A DNA stretch of 64,000 bases from Clostridium sp. AWRP (GCF_004006395.2 NZ_CP029758.2:4278001-4342000); one strand, 5' to 3'. Counted from the stretch's first letter, positions 7,824 to 17,084 are shown. Program-made: numbers and translations. The notes: generated from the letters alone by a model not told the origin.

Positions 7824-8408
7824 ATGCAAAAGATAACCTGGGATATACAGTATTTATCCCAACCACCTGCAATTAGGTATTGTAAGAAGTGTGGTAAAAA
7901 GACAGATCATCTTTGCTCCGGTTCATTCCGGATAAATGCACAACGCAAATATTTAGATATATGGTTAATCTATAAATGTTCAGATTGCGATTCTACCTGG
8001 AATATGACTATCTACTCTCGTATAAATCCTAAAAGGATTGCACCCGAAATATTAGATGGTTTTTATAGTAACAATGGAGATCTTGCCAAAAGATATGCTA
8101 TGGATACAGAGTTAATACGGAAGAATGGAGCCGAAGTTGGACTTCCAAAGTATAAAATACTAGGGCCCAATATTAACTTCAACACTCCTACAGAATTGCA
8201 TATAAAAAACTACTTCCCATCTCGAATTAAAGTAGCTGCTTTGCTTCGGGAAAAATTTAATTTATCTAAAAATGCTTTTGAACAGATGATAACTAGCGGA
8301 TCAATTCGAAGCACTAGCAGACTTGATTTAAAAAAATGCAGATTGCAAGAAGATGTTATATTGATTATTGATAAATGGACAATTGAAAACCAAGCCGTTT
8401 CTGCATAA
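7824..8408 (+). CDS. DUF1062 domain protein
   Basis: 194 residues. The N-terminal half carries two zinc-finger-like Cys pairs (YCKKCGKK and YKCSDCDSTW) around the conserved FRINAQ..YLDIWLIYKC block and ends in NMTIYSRINP, the hallmark of DUF1062. The C-terminal half is probably helical and ends with a segment (KLREKFNLSKNAFEQMI-like, then TSRLDLKKCRLQEDVILII) that could bind RNA or DNA. The function is unknown. AGGAAGGAG lies 8 bases before the ATG and is sequestered by the leader hairpin. Confidence 0.85.
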   Translation: MQKITWDIQYLSQPPAIRYCKKCGKKTDHLCSGSFRINAQRKYLDIWLIYKCSDCDSTWNMTIYSRINPKRIAPEILDGFYSNNGDLAKRYAMDTELIRKNGAEVGLPKYKILGPNINFNTPTELHIKNYFPSRIKVAALLREKFNLSKNAFEQMITSGSIRSTSRLDLKKCRLQEDVILIIDKWTIENQAVSA

Positions 8409-8449
8409 GCATTGCAAGAATTGAAATTTAGAGTAATATTTATAAAGAC

Positions 8450-8506
8450 TTAAAAACATATCAAGGACTTACTGTAGTAAAGTAACAGTACTTGATATGT
8501 TTTTAA
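8450..8506 (+). terminator. Terminator after DUF1062 gene
   Basis: A 14-16 bp stem (8450-8465 with 8491-8506) with an inner stem (TACTGT with ACAGTA); the 3' arm carries five T. It ends the second attenuated unit. Confidence 0.82.
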
Positions 8507-8568
8507 GAAAAATGCTAATTAATAAATCAATTGCACATTACACCCACTTTACTTAACACTATTATTTT

Positions 8569-9050
8569 TCATATAATTTTGTGTCCATGGGCAATAACAA
8601 ATACTTTTTTAAATCCAAATCTATCACTTAAATATCCTGTTGACGGTATAGTAACTCCCAATGTCAATGTATACGCACTTATCACCCACTGTATTTGATC
8701 AAGTGATACCCCTTCATTATTACTTATGAAATATTTTTGTACCTTTTCATCATAGTGTAGCTCTATGATTTCTAGTAGTTTATGGAAATTACTGAATGAA
8801 TCTTTTACAACTTCATATGGTATGTTTACTGAATCATTACTTTCCAATTCTTTTAGTATCTGCAACCTACATTTGGATTACAGGTCTATCTCAGTAGTTA
8901 TATTGTCCATTCTTTGTGCCAAATTTTGTTTATCTATTGTGCTATCTTCTACAATTCGAAGATTCTGTTTTCTAGGTTTCTTACGCTCTTTATTAGTTGT
9001 TCCTGCTCCCTTTCCAGCAGCATTATTACGTTTTTTCTTTTCTTATATAA
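8569..9050 (-). pseudogene. Gene wreck: serine-recombinase C-terminus joined to an MFS drug-transporter fragment
   Basis: Read on the minus strand, 9050 to about 8728 encodes a basic, then coiled-coil segment (RMDNITTEIDL, in-frame TAA, then LQILKELES..., IPYEVVKDSFSNFHKLLEI) like the C-terminal coiled coil of large serine recombinases. Directly in frame follows, at about 8715-8569, VSLDQIQWVISAYTLTLGVTIPSTGYLSDRFG, the first loop and motif A region of DHA2/EmrB-type MFS exporters, which then breaks off. The internal stop and the fusion of two unrelated families show a dead recombination scar. Family calls are from pattern only. Confidence 0.55.
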
Positions 9051-9054
9051 AATA

Positions 9055-9093
9055 AGAACTTGATATACTCAATTTCTAAGTATATCAAGTTCT
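9055..9093 (-). terminator. Terminator of glmS
   Basis: A perfect 15-bp stem (9055-9069 with 9079-9093) and a 9-base loop, 35 bases after the glmS stop on the minus strand. Confidence 0.85.
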
Positions 9094-9127
9094 GTATTTA
9101 AAAAAACCTAAATATATTTTTTACTAT

Positions 9128-10954
9128 CTATTCTACCGTAACTGACTTGGCCAAGTTCCTAGGCTTATCCACATCGCAGCCTTTCTTTATAGAAATATAA
9201 TATGCTAAAAGCTGCAGAGGAATTACGGAAAGTACTGGTGCAAATATATCATTTACTTTTGGAAGATACATTACAGAATCAACTGCCTTGCTAACTTCGT
9301 CACTGCCTTCAAAAGCAAAAGCCAATACATTAGCTCCCCTTGTAGTCACTTCCTTAATATTACTTATCATCTTCTCAACTAAATATCCTTGAGTAGCTCC
9401 TGCAATTACTACAGTTCCATCCTCAATAAGAGCTATAGGTCCATGCTTTAATTCTCCGCCAGCATAAGCTTCAGAATGAATATAAGATATTTCCTTAAGC
9501 TTTAAAGAACCTTCTAATGCAACGGCATAATCCAATCCTCTTCCAAGGAAAAATACATCCTGTTCTTTATAAATCTCTTCTGCAAATTCTTGTATAATGT
9601 CCTTATTTGAAAGAACTTTTTCTGCCTTAATAGGAAGTGTAAGCATCTCATTTTTTAATTCTTCCATCTTTTCTTCGCTTATAGTTCCCTTGTGCTGTGC
9701 AAAGAATAATGCAATTATATACATTGATATAAGCTGTGTTACATAAGCTTTTGTAGATGCAACTGCTATTTCAGGTCCAGCCCAAGTATAAAGCACATCA
9801 TCTGCTTCTCTGGACACAGAGCTTCCTACTACATTTGTTACAGCTATTACTCTAGCACCTTGTGCCTTTGCTTCCCTCAAAGCTGCTAAAGTATCTGCTG
9901 TTTCTCCAGACTGGCTTATAATTATCATAAGTGTTTTTTCGTCTATTATAGGATTTCTATATCTAAACTCTGAAGCAATATCTACTTCTACAGGCATCCT
10001 AACCAATTTTTCTATTACATATTTCCCAACTATTCCTGCATGATAGGCAGTTCCACAAGCTACTATATATATTTTATTTATATTCTCAATTTGCTCTTTA
10101 GTTATCTTTATGTCATCTAACGTTATAGGTTTCCCTGGCATAATTCTTGATGTCATTGTATCTTTGATTGCCTTTGGCTGTTCGTGTATTTCCTTCATCA
10201 TGAAATGATCAAATCCACCTTTTTCAGCTGCATTTGCACTCCAGGTAACATGGTATACATCTCTCTTTATTTCCTTTTTATCTTCTGATAAAAGTTTTAC
10301 ACCATCTTTAGTTATGACAACAAATTCATTGTCATTTAAAAGATATATGTCTCTAGTATGATTTAATACAGCAGGTATATCTGATGCTATATAATACTCA
10401 TCTTTTCCAAGTCCTACTATAAGAGGGCTGTCCTTTCTTACTGCTACTAATTTTCCAGGTTCTTTTGAGCAGATAACTCCTACAGCATAGCTTCCCTTTA
10501 TCTTAGATATTGCACGCATAACTGCTTCAACTATATCACCTTTGTAAAAATATTCTATGAGCTGTGGAATAACTTCAGTATCAGTTTCAGATACGAACTT
10601 ATATCCCTTTGAAGTGAGCCATTCTCTAAGTTGTACATAATTTTCTATTATACCATTATGAACTACACTTATAGTTCCGTCCTGGCTGTTATGCGGATGA
10701 GCATTTAGATCAGACGGTTTTCCATGAGTTGCCCACCTTGTATGTCCTATACCTACTATTCCTTTTAGAGGATGTTCTGACAATTTATTTTCAAGGTTTT
10801 TAAGCCTTCCTTTACATTTTACTACATTGATATGATCATTATCTATTATGGCAACACCTGCAGAGTCATAACCTCTGTATTCAAGTTTACTTAGTCCTTC
10901 AACCAAAATAGATGATGCTTGTTTCTTTCCAACAAATCCAACAATTCCGCACAT
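9128..10954 (-). CDS. glmS: Glutamine--fructose-6-phosphate aminotransferase (isomerizing)
   Basis: 609 residues, full length. It makes glucosamine-6-phosphate from fructose-6-P and glutamine, the first step to UDP-GlcNAc for peptidoglycan. The N-terminal class II glutaminase begins MCGIVGFVG; Cys2 is the nucleophile once Met is removed, which fixes the start at ATG 10954 (a TTG at 10960 is also in frame). HTRWATHG and HNGIIENY are glutaminase motifs. Two SIS domains follow (SQSGETADTLAAL; GRGLDYAVALEGSLKLKEISYIH region), with the C-terminal LAKSVTVE typical of the family. Control by the upstream glmS ribozyme is expected: the product triggers cleavage of its own mRNA. Confidence 0.98.
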   Translation of the reverse strand: MCGIVGFVGKKQASSILVEGLSKLEYRGYDSAGVAIIDNDHINVVKCKGRLKNLENKLSEHPLKGIVGIGHTRWATHGKPSDLNAHPHNSQDGTISVVHNGIIENYVQLREWLTSKGYKFVSETDTEVIPQLIEYFYKGDIVEAVMRAISKIKGSYAVGVICSKEPGKLVAVRKDSPLIVGLGKDEYYIASDIPAVLNHTRDIYLLNDNEFVVITKDGVKLLSEDKKEIKRDVYHVTWSANAAEKGGFDHFMMKEIHEQPKAIKDTMTSRIMPGKPITLDDIKITKEQIENINKIYIVACGTAYHAGIVGKYVIEKLVRMPVEVDIASEFRYRNPIIDEKTLMIIISQSGETADTLAALREAKAQGARVIAVTNVVGSSVSREADDVLYTWAGPEIAVASTKAYVTQLISMYIIALFFAQHKGTISEEKMEELKNEMLTLPIKAEKVLSNKDIIQEFAEEIYKEQDVFFLGRGLDYAVALEGSLKLKEISYIHSEAYAGGELKHGPIALIEDGTVVIAGATQGYLVEKMISNIKEVTTRGANVLAFAFEGSDEVSKAVDSVMYLPKVNDIFAPVLSVIPLQLLAYYISIKKGCDVDKPRNLAKSVTVE

Positions 10955-11123
10955 AATCAATTCTTCCTTTCACATTTTAATATAATAAATCATAATTTAC
11001 CTACAAAACACTGCGGCTTTATCAATAAAAAATTGTTAAGCAAATAAAACCTGCATTGTTATTAAAATTTTACAGGTAAATATATTTTTGGAATCATAAA
11101 TTTTGATTCCTATTAAAGGTTTT

Positions 11124-11276
11124 AACACCAAACTGATGTTGTATCAGAAATCACTTCCTGGTTTTATCAGTTGTTAACGGTAGTGCGATACCGTGGGGCA
11201 CCCGCCGAAGATTCGATACTCCCCATCCTCGTCAGCTCAAAGTGTTGTTTAAATTAAACCTTGAGCTCTGGCGCTT
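11124..11276 (-). ncRNA. glmS ribozyme (glucosamine-6-phosphate-activated)
   Basis: On the minus strand the conserved core is present: AGCGCCAGAGC at the 5' end, then GAGCTGACGAGGATGGGG, the TATCGA...TCTTCGGCGGGTG segment, and a pairing tail. The self-cleavage site is expected before the G opposite base 11274. It lies about 170 bases before the glmS start, as in other Firmicutes. The 3' limit (P3/P4 region to about 11124) is approximate. Confidence 0.93.
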
Positions 11277-11347
11277 TATATTCATATTTTTCTTAAATTC
11301 AACCACCTTCTTTTTTAAATATAACAGTATTAAAAACCTGTCAATCT

Positions 11348-11377
11348 ATTATATTCTTTAATCTTATTTTATGTCAA
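11348..11377 (-). promoter_or_regulatory. Promoter of glmS transcript
   Basis: On the minus strand TTGACA (11377-11372) and TATAAT (11353-11348) with an 18-base spacer, about 70 bases before the ribozyme. Confidence 0.7.
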
Positions 11378-11472
11378 CTAGATAGATAAAATTAACTTTT
11401 TGTTCTTATTTTTATATTATGGAATTTAGATTGGAATGTGCTATATACTCTGAAAATTGTAAATTTATAAAT

Positions 11473-11506
11473 AAACCGCCTTCAAATTTTTCTTTAAAGG
11501 CGGTTT
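11473..11506. terminator. Terminator between DUF4177 gene and glmS promoter
   Basis: A perfect 10-bp GC-containing stem (11473-11482 with 11497-11506), with T-runs on both outer sides, so it can act in both directions. It lies 3 bases beyond the DUF4177 stop and closes that gene. Confidence 0.8.
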
Positions 11507-11509
11507 TTT

Positions 11510-11704
11510 TTAACTGTGTTTTTTAAACACTATTAAATCATCTTCTAATTTATCTTGATTTCCAAGTGTAGCATAATGTCTTTGTAAAACTCCTGTAAGT
11601 TCCCAATCTTCCTTACCATACTTATTTAATTTTTCTTCTAAGTTTAAATTATCAGTTGAATTTAAAAAACGCTCCACTGTAAATATTCTATATTGCCACG
11701 ACAT
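11510..11704 (-). CDS. Small DUF4177-like protein
   Basis: 64 residues from ATG 11704 (MSWQYRIFTVERF...). A GTG at 11713 is in frame but abuts the GAGGAG site, while the ATG is ~10 bases away. The pattern 'W-Y-x-hydrophobic ... LNKYGKEDWELTGVLQ' matches DUF4177, a small beta-alpha protein whose members often hold a conserved G-W/D-W-E-L segment. The function is unknown. It lies between glmM and glmS on the same strand with its own terminator. Confidence 0.65.
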   Translation of the reverse strand: MSWQYRIFTVERFLNSTDNLNLEEKLNKYGKEDWELTGVLQRHYATLGNQDKLEDDLIVFKKHS

Positions 11705-11830
11705 TGGACTCACTCCTCTAATAATTTATATCTTAATTATTAGAGTGTCCAATTTTTAATATATTTAAAACATTTAATTTTTACAAGTAAAATACACTTT
11801 TAAATTCAATTACAGTACTCTTTTATATTT

Positions 11831-13180
11831 TTAATTCACTTTTGATTCAATAAGTTCAGCCAATTTATGCGCAATTTTATCTATTTCACTTTGATTTTGA
11901 CCTTCCAACATGACTCTTACTAATGGTTCCGTTCCCGAAGGTCTTATAAGCACTCTTCCACAACCATCTAATTTTTCTTCTATTTTCTTTATCTCAGATA
12001 TTATTTCTTCATCTTCTGCATATATATTCTTTTTATCATTTGGAACATTAGCATTTGCAAGTACTTGAGGTAAATTTTTCATCATAGAAGCACATTCAGA
12101 TAACTTCTTTCCAGTCTTTTTTACTATAGAAGCTATTTGCAGTGCTGTTACAAGTCCATCTCCTGTAGTATTATAATCCAGCATAATTATATGGCCTGAC
12201 TGTTCTCCACCTAATTTATAGCCTTGTTTTTTCATCTCTTCAAGCACATACCTGTCTCCAACTTTAGTCTTTACAGTACTCATTTGCTCTTTTTTGAGTG
12301 CTATATCAAGTCCAAGATTACTCATTACAGTAACTACTACCACATTTTTATAAAGTTTTCCTTCATCTTTTAAATGCTTTCCTATTATAGCCATTATAAA
12401 ATCTCCATTTATGAGATTTCCCTTTTCATCCACTGCAAGACATCTATCTGCATCTCCATCAAAAGCAAGTCCTAAATCATAACCTTCTTTTACTACAGTT
12501 TGCATAAGTTCTTCAGGGTGAGTTGAACCACATTTTCTATTTATATTTATTCCATCAGGATCATTATTTATAACTTTCACTTCCGCTCCCAATTCCTCAA
12601 AAGCTTTTACAGAGGTTACATAAGATGCTCCATTTGCACAATCTAAAACTACTTTTAAGCCCTTCAAATCTATATCTATAGTGGATTTTGCAAATTCTAC
12701 ATAGTCTTTTAGTGCTTCTCCCGTTTCCACTACTTTTCTTCCAATTTCAGCTCCAATAGGCATAGATACATCTTTAAAATTGCTTTCAATTACTTCCTGT
12801 ATCCTATCTTCTAATTCATCTGAAAGCTTATATCCTTCACTGTTAAAAAATTTTATTCCATTATATTCTACAGGGTTATGGGAAGCAGATATAACTACTC
12901 CTGCATCCATTTTGTATTTTCTAGTCAAATAAGCAACTGCTGGAGTTGGTATTACCCCTACACAAACAGCTTCTGCTCCTACAGAAAGTATACCCGAAAC
13001 CAGGGCACTTTCTAGCATATCTCCAGATATTCTTGTATCCATTCCAACTAATATCTTGGGTTTATGTGCCGTTTCTGTAAGCACATATGCTCCTGCCCGT
13101 CCTAATTTATATGCTAGTTCTGCAGTTAACTCCTTGTTTGCAATTCCTCTTACTCCATCAGTTCCAAACATTCTCTGCAT
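11831..13180 (-). CDS. glmM: Phosphoglucosamine mutase
   Basis: 449 residues, the usual length. It converts glucosamine-6-P to glucosamine-1-P on the way to UDP-GlcNAc. Start MQRMFGTDGVRGIAN; active-site phosphoserine loop VISASHNPVEYNG; metal-binding loop DGDADRC; sugar-binding GGEQSGHI; phosphate-binding RPSGTEPLVRVM near the C-terminus. It lies downstream of cdaA-cdaR (with an FAD protein between), the classical cdaA-cdaR-glmM arrangement in which GlmM can bind and restrain the cyclase CdaA. Confidence 0.98.
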   Translation of the reverse strand: MQRMFGTDGVRGIANKELTAELAYKLGRAGAYVLTETAHKPKILVGMDTRISGDMLESALVSGILSVGAEAVCVGVIPTPAVAYLTRKYKMDAGVVISASHNPVEYNGIKFFNSEGYKLSDELEDRIQEVIESNFKDVSMPIGAEIGRKVVETGEALKDYVEFAKSTIDIDLKGLKVVLDCANGASYVTSVKAFEELGAEVKVINNDPDGININRKCGSTHPEELMQTVVKEGYDLGLAFDGDADRCLAVDEKGNLINGDFIMAIIGKHLKDEGKLYKNVVVVTVMSNLGLDIALKKEQMSTVKTKVGDRYVLEEMKKQGYKLGGEQSGHIIMLDYNTTGDGLVTALQIASIVKKTGKKLSECASMMKNLPQVLANANVPNDKKNIYAEDEEIISEIKKIEEKLDGCGRVLIRPSGTEPLVRVMLEGQNQSEIDKIAHKLAELIESKVN

Positions 13181-13345
13181 ATTATTAATACCTCTCTTAT
13201 TAAAAGTTAATTTTTCTATAGGTTATCACACTAAATCTAAAATCGGTGTTCCTCTCTTACTTTAAAGATATTCATCTTTTATTATATTACATTAAAAATT
13301 TTTCCACAACGCAATTTTTAGCAAGCTAAATTTAAACACCTGTAA

Positions 13346-13382
13346 TGAAGATTTTCTTTAATATTTAAATGAAAGAAAATCC
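13346..13382 (-). terminator. Possible terminator after the FAD protein gene
   Basis: A 10-bp AT-rich stem (about 13350-13359 with 13372-13381), about 30 bases beyond the stop. There is no clear T-run, so it may be a partial terminator. Confidence 0.4.
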
Positions 13383-13409
13383 TCCATAACTATTAATTTT
13401 TAATTATAT

Positions 13410-15008
13410 TTATAAAAGTGGACTGTATTTTTGTATTATACTCTCTGCAGTTTTTAATCCATCTACTGCCGCTGATATTATACCTCCTGCAAAACCTGCA
13501 CCTTCTCCACAAGGATATAATCCTTCTAAAGATATACTCTCAAAGTTACTGTTTCTCATCATTCTTATTGGAGATGAAGTTCTACTTTCAATGGCTGTCA
13601 TTACACCATTTCCTTCAGAAAATCCTTTTATCTTTTTTTCAAAATCAATAAATCCCTCTTTTAATGCAGATGAAACAGCGGATGGCAAACACTTTCTAAG
13701 ATCTCTAAATTCATATCCGGGCTTGTAAGTAGGTTTTACTTCTCCAGCTTTATTTGAAACCGTGTCATTTAAAAAGTCTTTAATTAACTGTACTGGAGCA
13801 GCATAATTACCTCCTCCTAATTTATAAGCCAAATTTTCATAATGCCTCTGAAATTCCATTCCTTTTAGAGGGGAATTTCCTTCAAAATCCTTTTCTCCCA
13901 CAGTTACAACTACTGCAGAATTTGCATTTTCAAAGTCTCTTTTATAGTAACTCATTCCATTTGTTACGAGCCTATTTTCCTCTGAAGCTGCCGCAATTAC
14001 TTCCCCTCCGGGGCACATACAAAAACTGTAGACTCCTCTTCCATCTTTACTATTATAAGCTAGCCTATAATCTGCAGCTTTTAATTTAGGATGATCTGCG
14101 AATTTCCCATATTGATTTACATTTATCATATGCTGGGAATGTTCTACTCTAACTCCTATAGCAAATGCCTTAGGTTCTACTACAACATCTTTTCTTAATA
14201 TCATTTCATAGGTGTCTCTTGCACTATGCCCTATAGCCAATATTAAATTGTCGCAGCCTATCTCATTTCCATTTACTAATACTGCCTTTAATTTTTTATG
14301 CTCTATTATTAAATTATCCAATTTACTATCAAATAGTATATCTCCGCCTAATTCAAGTATTCTATTTCTTATATTTTTTACGATTATTTTCAAATTATCC
14401 GTTCCCAAATGGGGCTTTCCATTATGAATAATCTCTTCTGGAGCTCCATATTTTACAAAAGCTTTCAATATAAATTGACATCTCTCATCTTTTATCCTAG
14501 TAGTTAATTTTCCATCTGAAAATGTCCCTGCCCCACCTTCTCCAAACTGTATATTGGATTCTAAATTTAACTTTCCACTTTTCCAGAACTCATCTACAGT
14601 TTTTGTTCTATCTTCAACTTTTTGTCCCCGTTCTATTACAATCGGCCTATAACCATTTTCCGCTAGCAAGAGGCCCGCAAACATACCTGCAGGTCCCATG
14701 CCAACAACTATAGGTCGATATTTCATTTTTTTTGTACCTGAAACTAATTTTTCTTCTGCTACCTCTTCTTCTATCTTTATATTCCCATCTCTGATTTTTG
14801 ATACAATTTTTCTTTCTCCATCACAGGTTAATTCAACAGAATAGTTAAACCTTATATTGTTTTTTCTTCTGGCATCCAGAGACTCTCGAAGTATTTTAAA
14901 ATCTTTAATATCTTTCTCATTTATTTTAAGCTTTTTTGCAGCTTTATTTTTTAATTCTTCTATACTTTCATCTATGTTTATGCTTAAATTATTTATCCTA
15001 ATTGCCAT
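13410..15008 (-). CDS. FAD-dependent oxidoreductase of unknown substrate
   Basis: 532 residues. An N-terminal ~90-residue region (MAIRINNLSINIDESIEELKNKAAKKL...) precedes a Rossmann FAD site, VGMGPAGMFAGLLLAENGYRPIVIERG, then QFGEGGAGTFSDGKL, ILAIGHSARDT and the C-terminal FAD motif GLYPCGEGAGFAGGI. This family is widespread in clostridia as an 'FAD-dependent dehydrogenase' without known substrate. Its start overlaps the end of cdaR by 11 bases, so it is in the cdaA-cdaR-FAD-glmM operon. Why it is linked to c-di-AMP genes is unknown. Confidence 0.82.
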   Translation of the reverse strand: MAIRINNLSINIDESIEELKNKAAKKLKINEKDIKDFKILRESLDARRKNNIRFNYSVELTCDGERKIVSKIRDGNIKIEEEVAEEKLVSGTKKMKYRPIVVGMGPAGMFAGLLLAENGYRPIVIERGQKVEDRTKTVDEFWKSGKLNLESNIQFGEGGAGTFSDGKLTTRIKDERCQFILKAFVKYGAPEEIIHNGKPHLGTDNLKIIVKNIRNRILELGGDILFDSKLDNLIIEHKKLKAVLVNGNEIGCDNLILAIGHSARDTYEMILRKDVVVEPKAFAIGVRVEHSQHMINVNQYGKFADHPKLKAADYRLAYNSKDGRGVYSFCMCPGGEVIAAASEENRLVTNGMSYYKRDFENANSAVVVTVGEKDFEGNSPLKGMEFQRHYENLAYKLGGGNYAAPVQLIKDFLNDTVSNKAGEVKPTYKPGYEFRDLRKCLPSAVSSALKEGFIDFEKKIKGFSEGNGVMTAIESRTSSPIRMMRNSNFESISLEGLYPCGEGAGFAGGIISAAVDGLKTAESIIQKYSPLL

Positions 15009-16254
15009 TTTGTACCTCCGACGTTTTTTTCTTAATTTCTATGCTAATTTTTTGTGGGTCTTGTGATACCAAAGATACCCCCTGAGGCATAGATACAACT
15101 ACATTTACCGTATGAGTGCCTTCTGAGAGAGAACTTGCATCCACAAAACAACTTATATTATTTCGATTTAGACTATTTATATTATTAGTAGGTCCATTAA
15201 ATACTGCAGATACACTGTTGCTGCCTAAGCTAGCCGTATACCCGGTATTTAAATTTCTAACCTGTATATTAAGGTTTATTGTTTTTTGACCACTTTTATC
15301 GGAAGAAGCTGCCGCATCATTGTTTATATTTATATTTAATTCTACCTTACCTGAGTTATTAACTAATTTTACCCCTTTAGGTACTACTAGCTTAACTTCT
15401 ATACTACCTGAACTACCAATTTTACTTAAGTCAACTGGCTCTGTATCTAAACTACTTATTTTCTTTATTACATCTTCATCTCCAGATACATCTACTTTAT
15501 CTGGATTGCTTACTATTGAATTAGGCACTGATCCATTTCCCATATTTCCTTGAATTTTTACGTTTACAGGTACAGTCTTTACTTTTCCTATTGGTACAGT
15601 AACTTTAATAGGAGATGGATTTATTGTAACATCCTTTACCACATTTCCAAATGAGTCCTGAGCCTGAAGCTTAACAAATGTATTTACATCATTTGTAGCA
15701 TATTTCACATCACATGCCGCTGCAGCATACTTTACACTATTTACCGCATCTTGCGCTCCGCTTATTTCCACTTTGTCTGTACTTAAGACAGGATCTAGTG
15801 CATAATATCCTTCTTTGGGTTTACCTAATACTCCTATTCTTACAGGCACATTTTTCTGTTTTAATTCATCAAGTTGTACTTTTATCCATAAATTTTCATT
15901 ATTTAGTATACTTATGCTATCAGGACTTTTCTTTATCTCTACAGGTATATTATTTTCCCCTTTTTTCATAACATAGGCATTTAAATCTGATTGTAATTTA
16001 AAGTCTGATGGTTTTACCGAGTATACATTGGAGGCATTACCCTTTATTAAAAGAGATATACTAGCAGGCTGATTATCTACCTGTACAAGTTTTGATTGAG
16101 CAAGCGCATCTTTATTCACTATGGTAACAGGTACCACAATCTTTCTTTCCCTCATAGGATCTTCTACATTGAATATGTACAGCCATAGAATAAATGATGC
16201 TATTACACAGCATATTTTTACTAGGATTTGGTTCCTTTTATTTTTTCTTTCCAC
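14998..16254 (-). CDS. cdaR: CdaA regulator, YbbR-domain protein
   Basis: About 418 residues. One N-terminal membrane helix (KICCVIASFILWLYIFNV) anchors an extracellular chain of four YbbR domains of ~80-90 residues; phrases such as VPVRIGVLGKPKEGY, VPVNVKIQGNMGNG and INLNIQVRNLNTGYT mark repeats 2-4. CdaR modulates diadenylate cyclase CdaA. I chose GTG 16254 because GAGAGAGGG lies about seven bases upstream; an ATG at 16275 is in frame but has a poorly spaced site. The gene overlaps cdaA by ~34 bases, which supports coupling. Confidence 0.9.
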   Translation of the reverse strand: MERKNKRNQILVKICCVIASFILWLYIFNVEDPMRERKIVVPVTIVNKDALAQSKLVQVDNQPASISLLIKGNASNVYSVKPSDFKLQSDLNAYVMKKGENNIPVEIKKSPDSISILNNENLWIKVQLDELKQKNVPVRIGVLGKPKEGYYALDPVLSTDKVEISGAQDAVNSVKYAAAACDVKYATNDVNTFVKLQAQDSFGNVVKDVTINPSPIKVTVPIGKVKTVPVNVKIQGNMGNGSVPNSIVSNPDKVDVSGDEDVIKKISSLDTEPVDLSKIGSSGSIEVKLVVPKGVKLVNNSGKVELNININNDAAASSDKSGQKTINLNIQVRNLNTGYTASLGSNSVSAVFNGPTNNINSLNRNNISCFVDASSLSEGTHTVNVVVSMPQGVSLVSQDPQKISIEIKKKTSEVQNGN

Positions 16255-17084
16255 CCAATCACCCTCTCTCTCCATGTATCCTTTTTCTGAAACCTATTTT
16301 TCATTATATTTATAAGAACTTTTTTCAACCTATCCTTTGTATAATTTCTTGTAATCTTTCCATTCATGGCAAGAGAGATAGTACCAGTCTCTTCTGAAAC
16401 CACTATGATAAGTGCATCAGAATTCTCTGATATACCAATTGCAGCCCTATGTCTTGTACCTAACTTTTTGTTTAAATCGTTATTACTAGTAAGCGGCAAA
16501 AAACATCCTGCTGAAACTATTCTATTATTTCTTATTACAGCTGCCCCATCATGCAGTGGAGTATTTACTACAAATATATTTTCTAGAAGTGCAGATGATA
16601 CCAAAGCATCTATCTTAGTCCCAGTATTTATTATATCTCCAAGTCCAGTAACTTGTTCTATTACAATGAGTGCCCCTGTTTTGCTTTCAGATAAATTCCC
16701 TACTGAATTTGCAATTTCTGTTATAACCTTTTCCATAGTCTCTTCATCCTCTAAAATGTGCTTATCATTAAAAGCGGTTCTTCCTAACTGTTCCAATGCC
16801 CGACGAATTTCCGGTTGAAATATAATAACAATAGAAAGGACACCTATGGTCAAAGTCTTGGTAAGTATCCAATTGAGCATAGTTAAATTGAAAAAGCTGC
16901 TTATCGGTATAAGAAATATTATTAGTATAATTCCCTTTAAAAGCTGTTCAGCTCTAGTTTCTTTTATAAGCATATATCCCTTATAGAGTATATATGATAC
17001 TACTAATATATCCATAACGGAGGATACACTTATATTCCTTATTGAATTAGCTGTCATTTGCAATAATTCCACCCATCTCACCAC
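16221..17084 (-). CDS. cdaA: Diadenylate cyclase CdaA (c-di-AMP synthase)
   Basis: 287 residues. Three N-terminal membrane helices (~20-90), then the DAC domain with GALIVIEQ, the catalytic HDGAAVI (DGA) and GTRHRAAIG (RHR) motifs. It joins two ATP into c-di-AMP, which controls K+ and osmolyte balance and wall homeostasis. It heads the operon with cdaR, the FAD protein and glmM. The start is uncertain: GTG at 17084 or the in-frame GTG four codons on. A c-di-AMP riboswitch lies divergently just upstream, so product and sensor sit side by side. Confidence 0.96.
   Translation of the reverse strand: MVRWVELLQMTANSIRNISVSSVMDILVVSYILYKGYMLIKETRAEQLLKGIILIIFLIPISSFFNLTMLNWILTKTLTIGVLSIVIIFQPEIRRALEQLGRTAFNDKHILEDEETMEKVITEIANSVGNLSESKTGALIVIEQVTGLGDIINTGTKIDALVSSALLENIFVVNTPLHDGAAVIRNNRIVSAGCFLPLTSNNDLNKKLGTRHRAAIGISENSDALIIVVSEETGTISLAMNGKITRNYTKDRLKKVLINIMKNRFQKKDTWRERVIGWKEKIKGTKS

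Noticed and set aside
16366..16818. A 150-codon plus-strand frame opposite cdaA
   Set aside because: Lies fully inside the well-supported cdaA gene and has no family resemblance.
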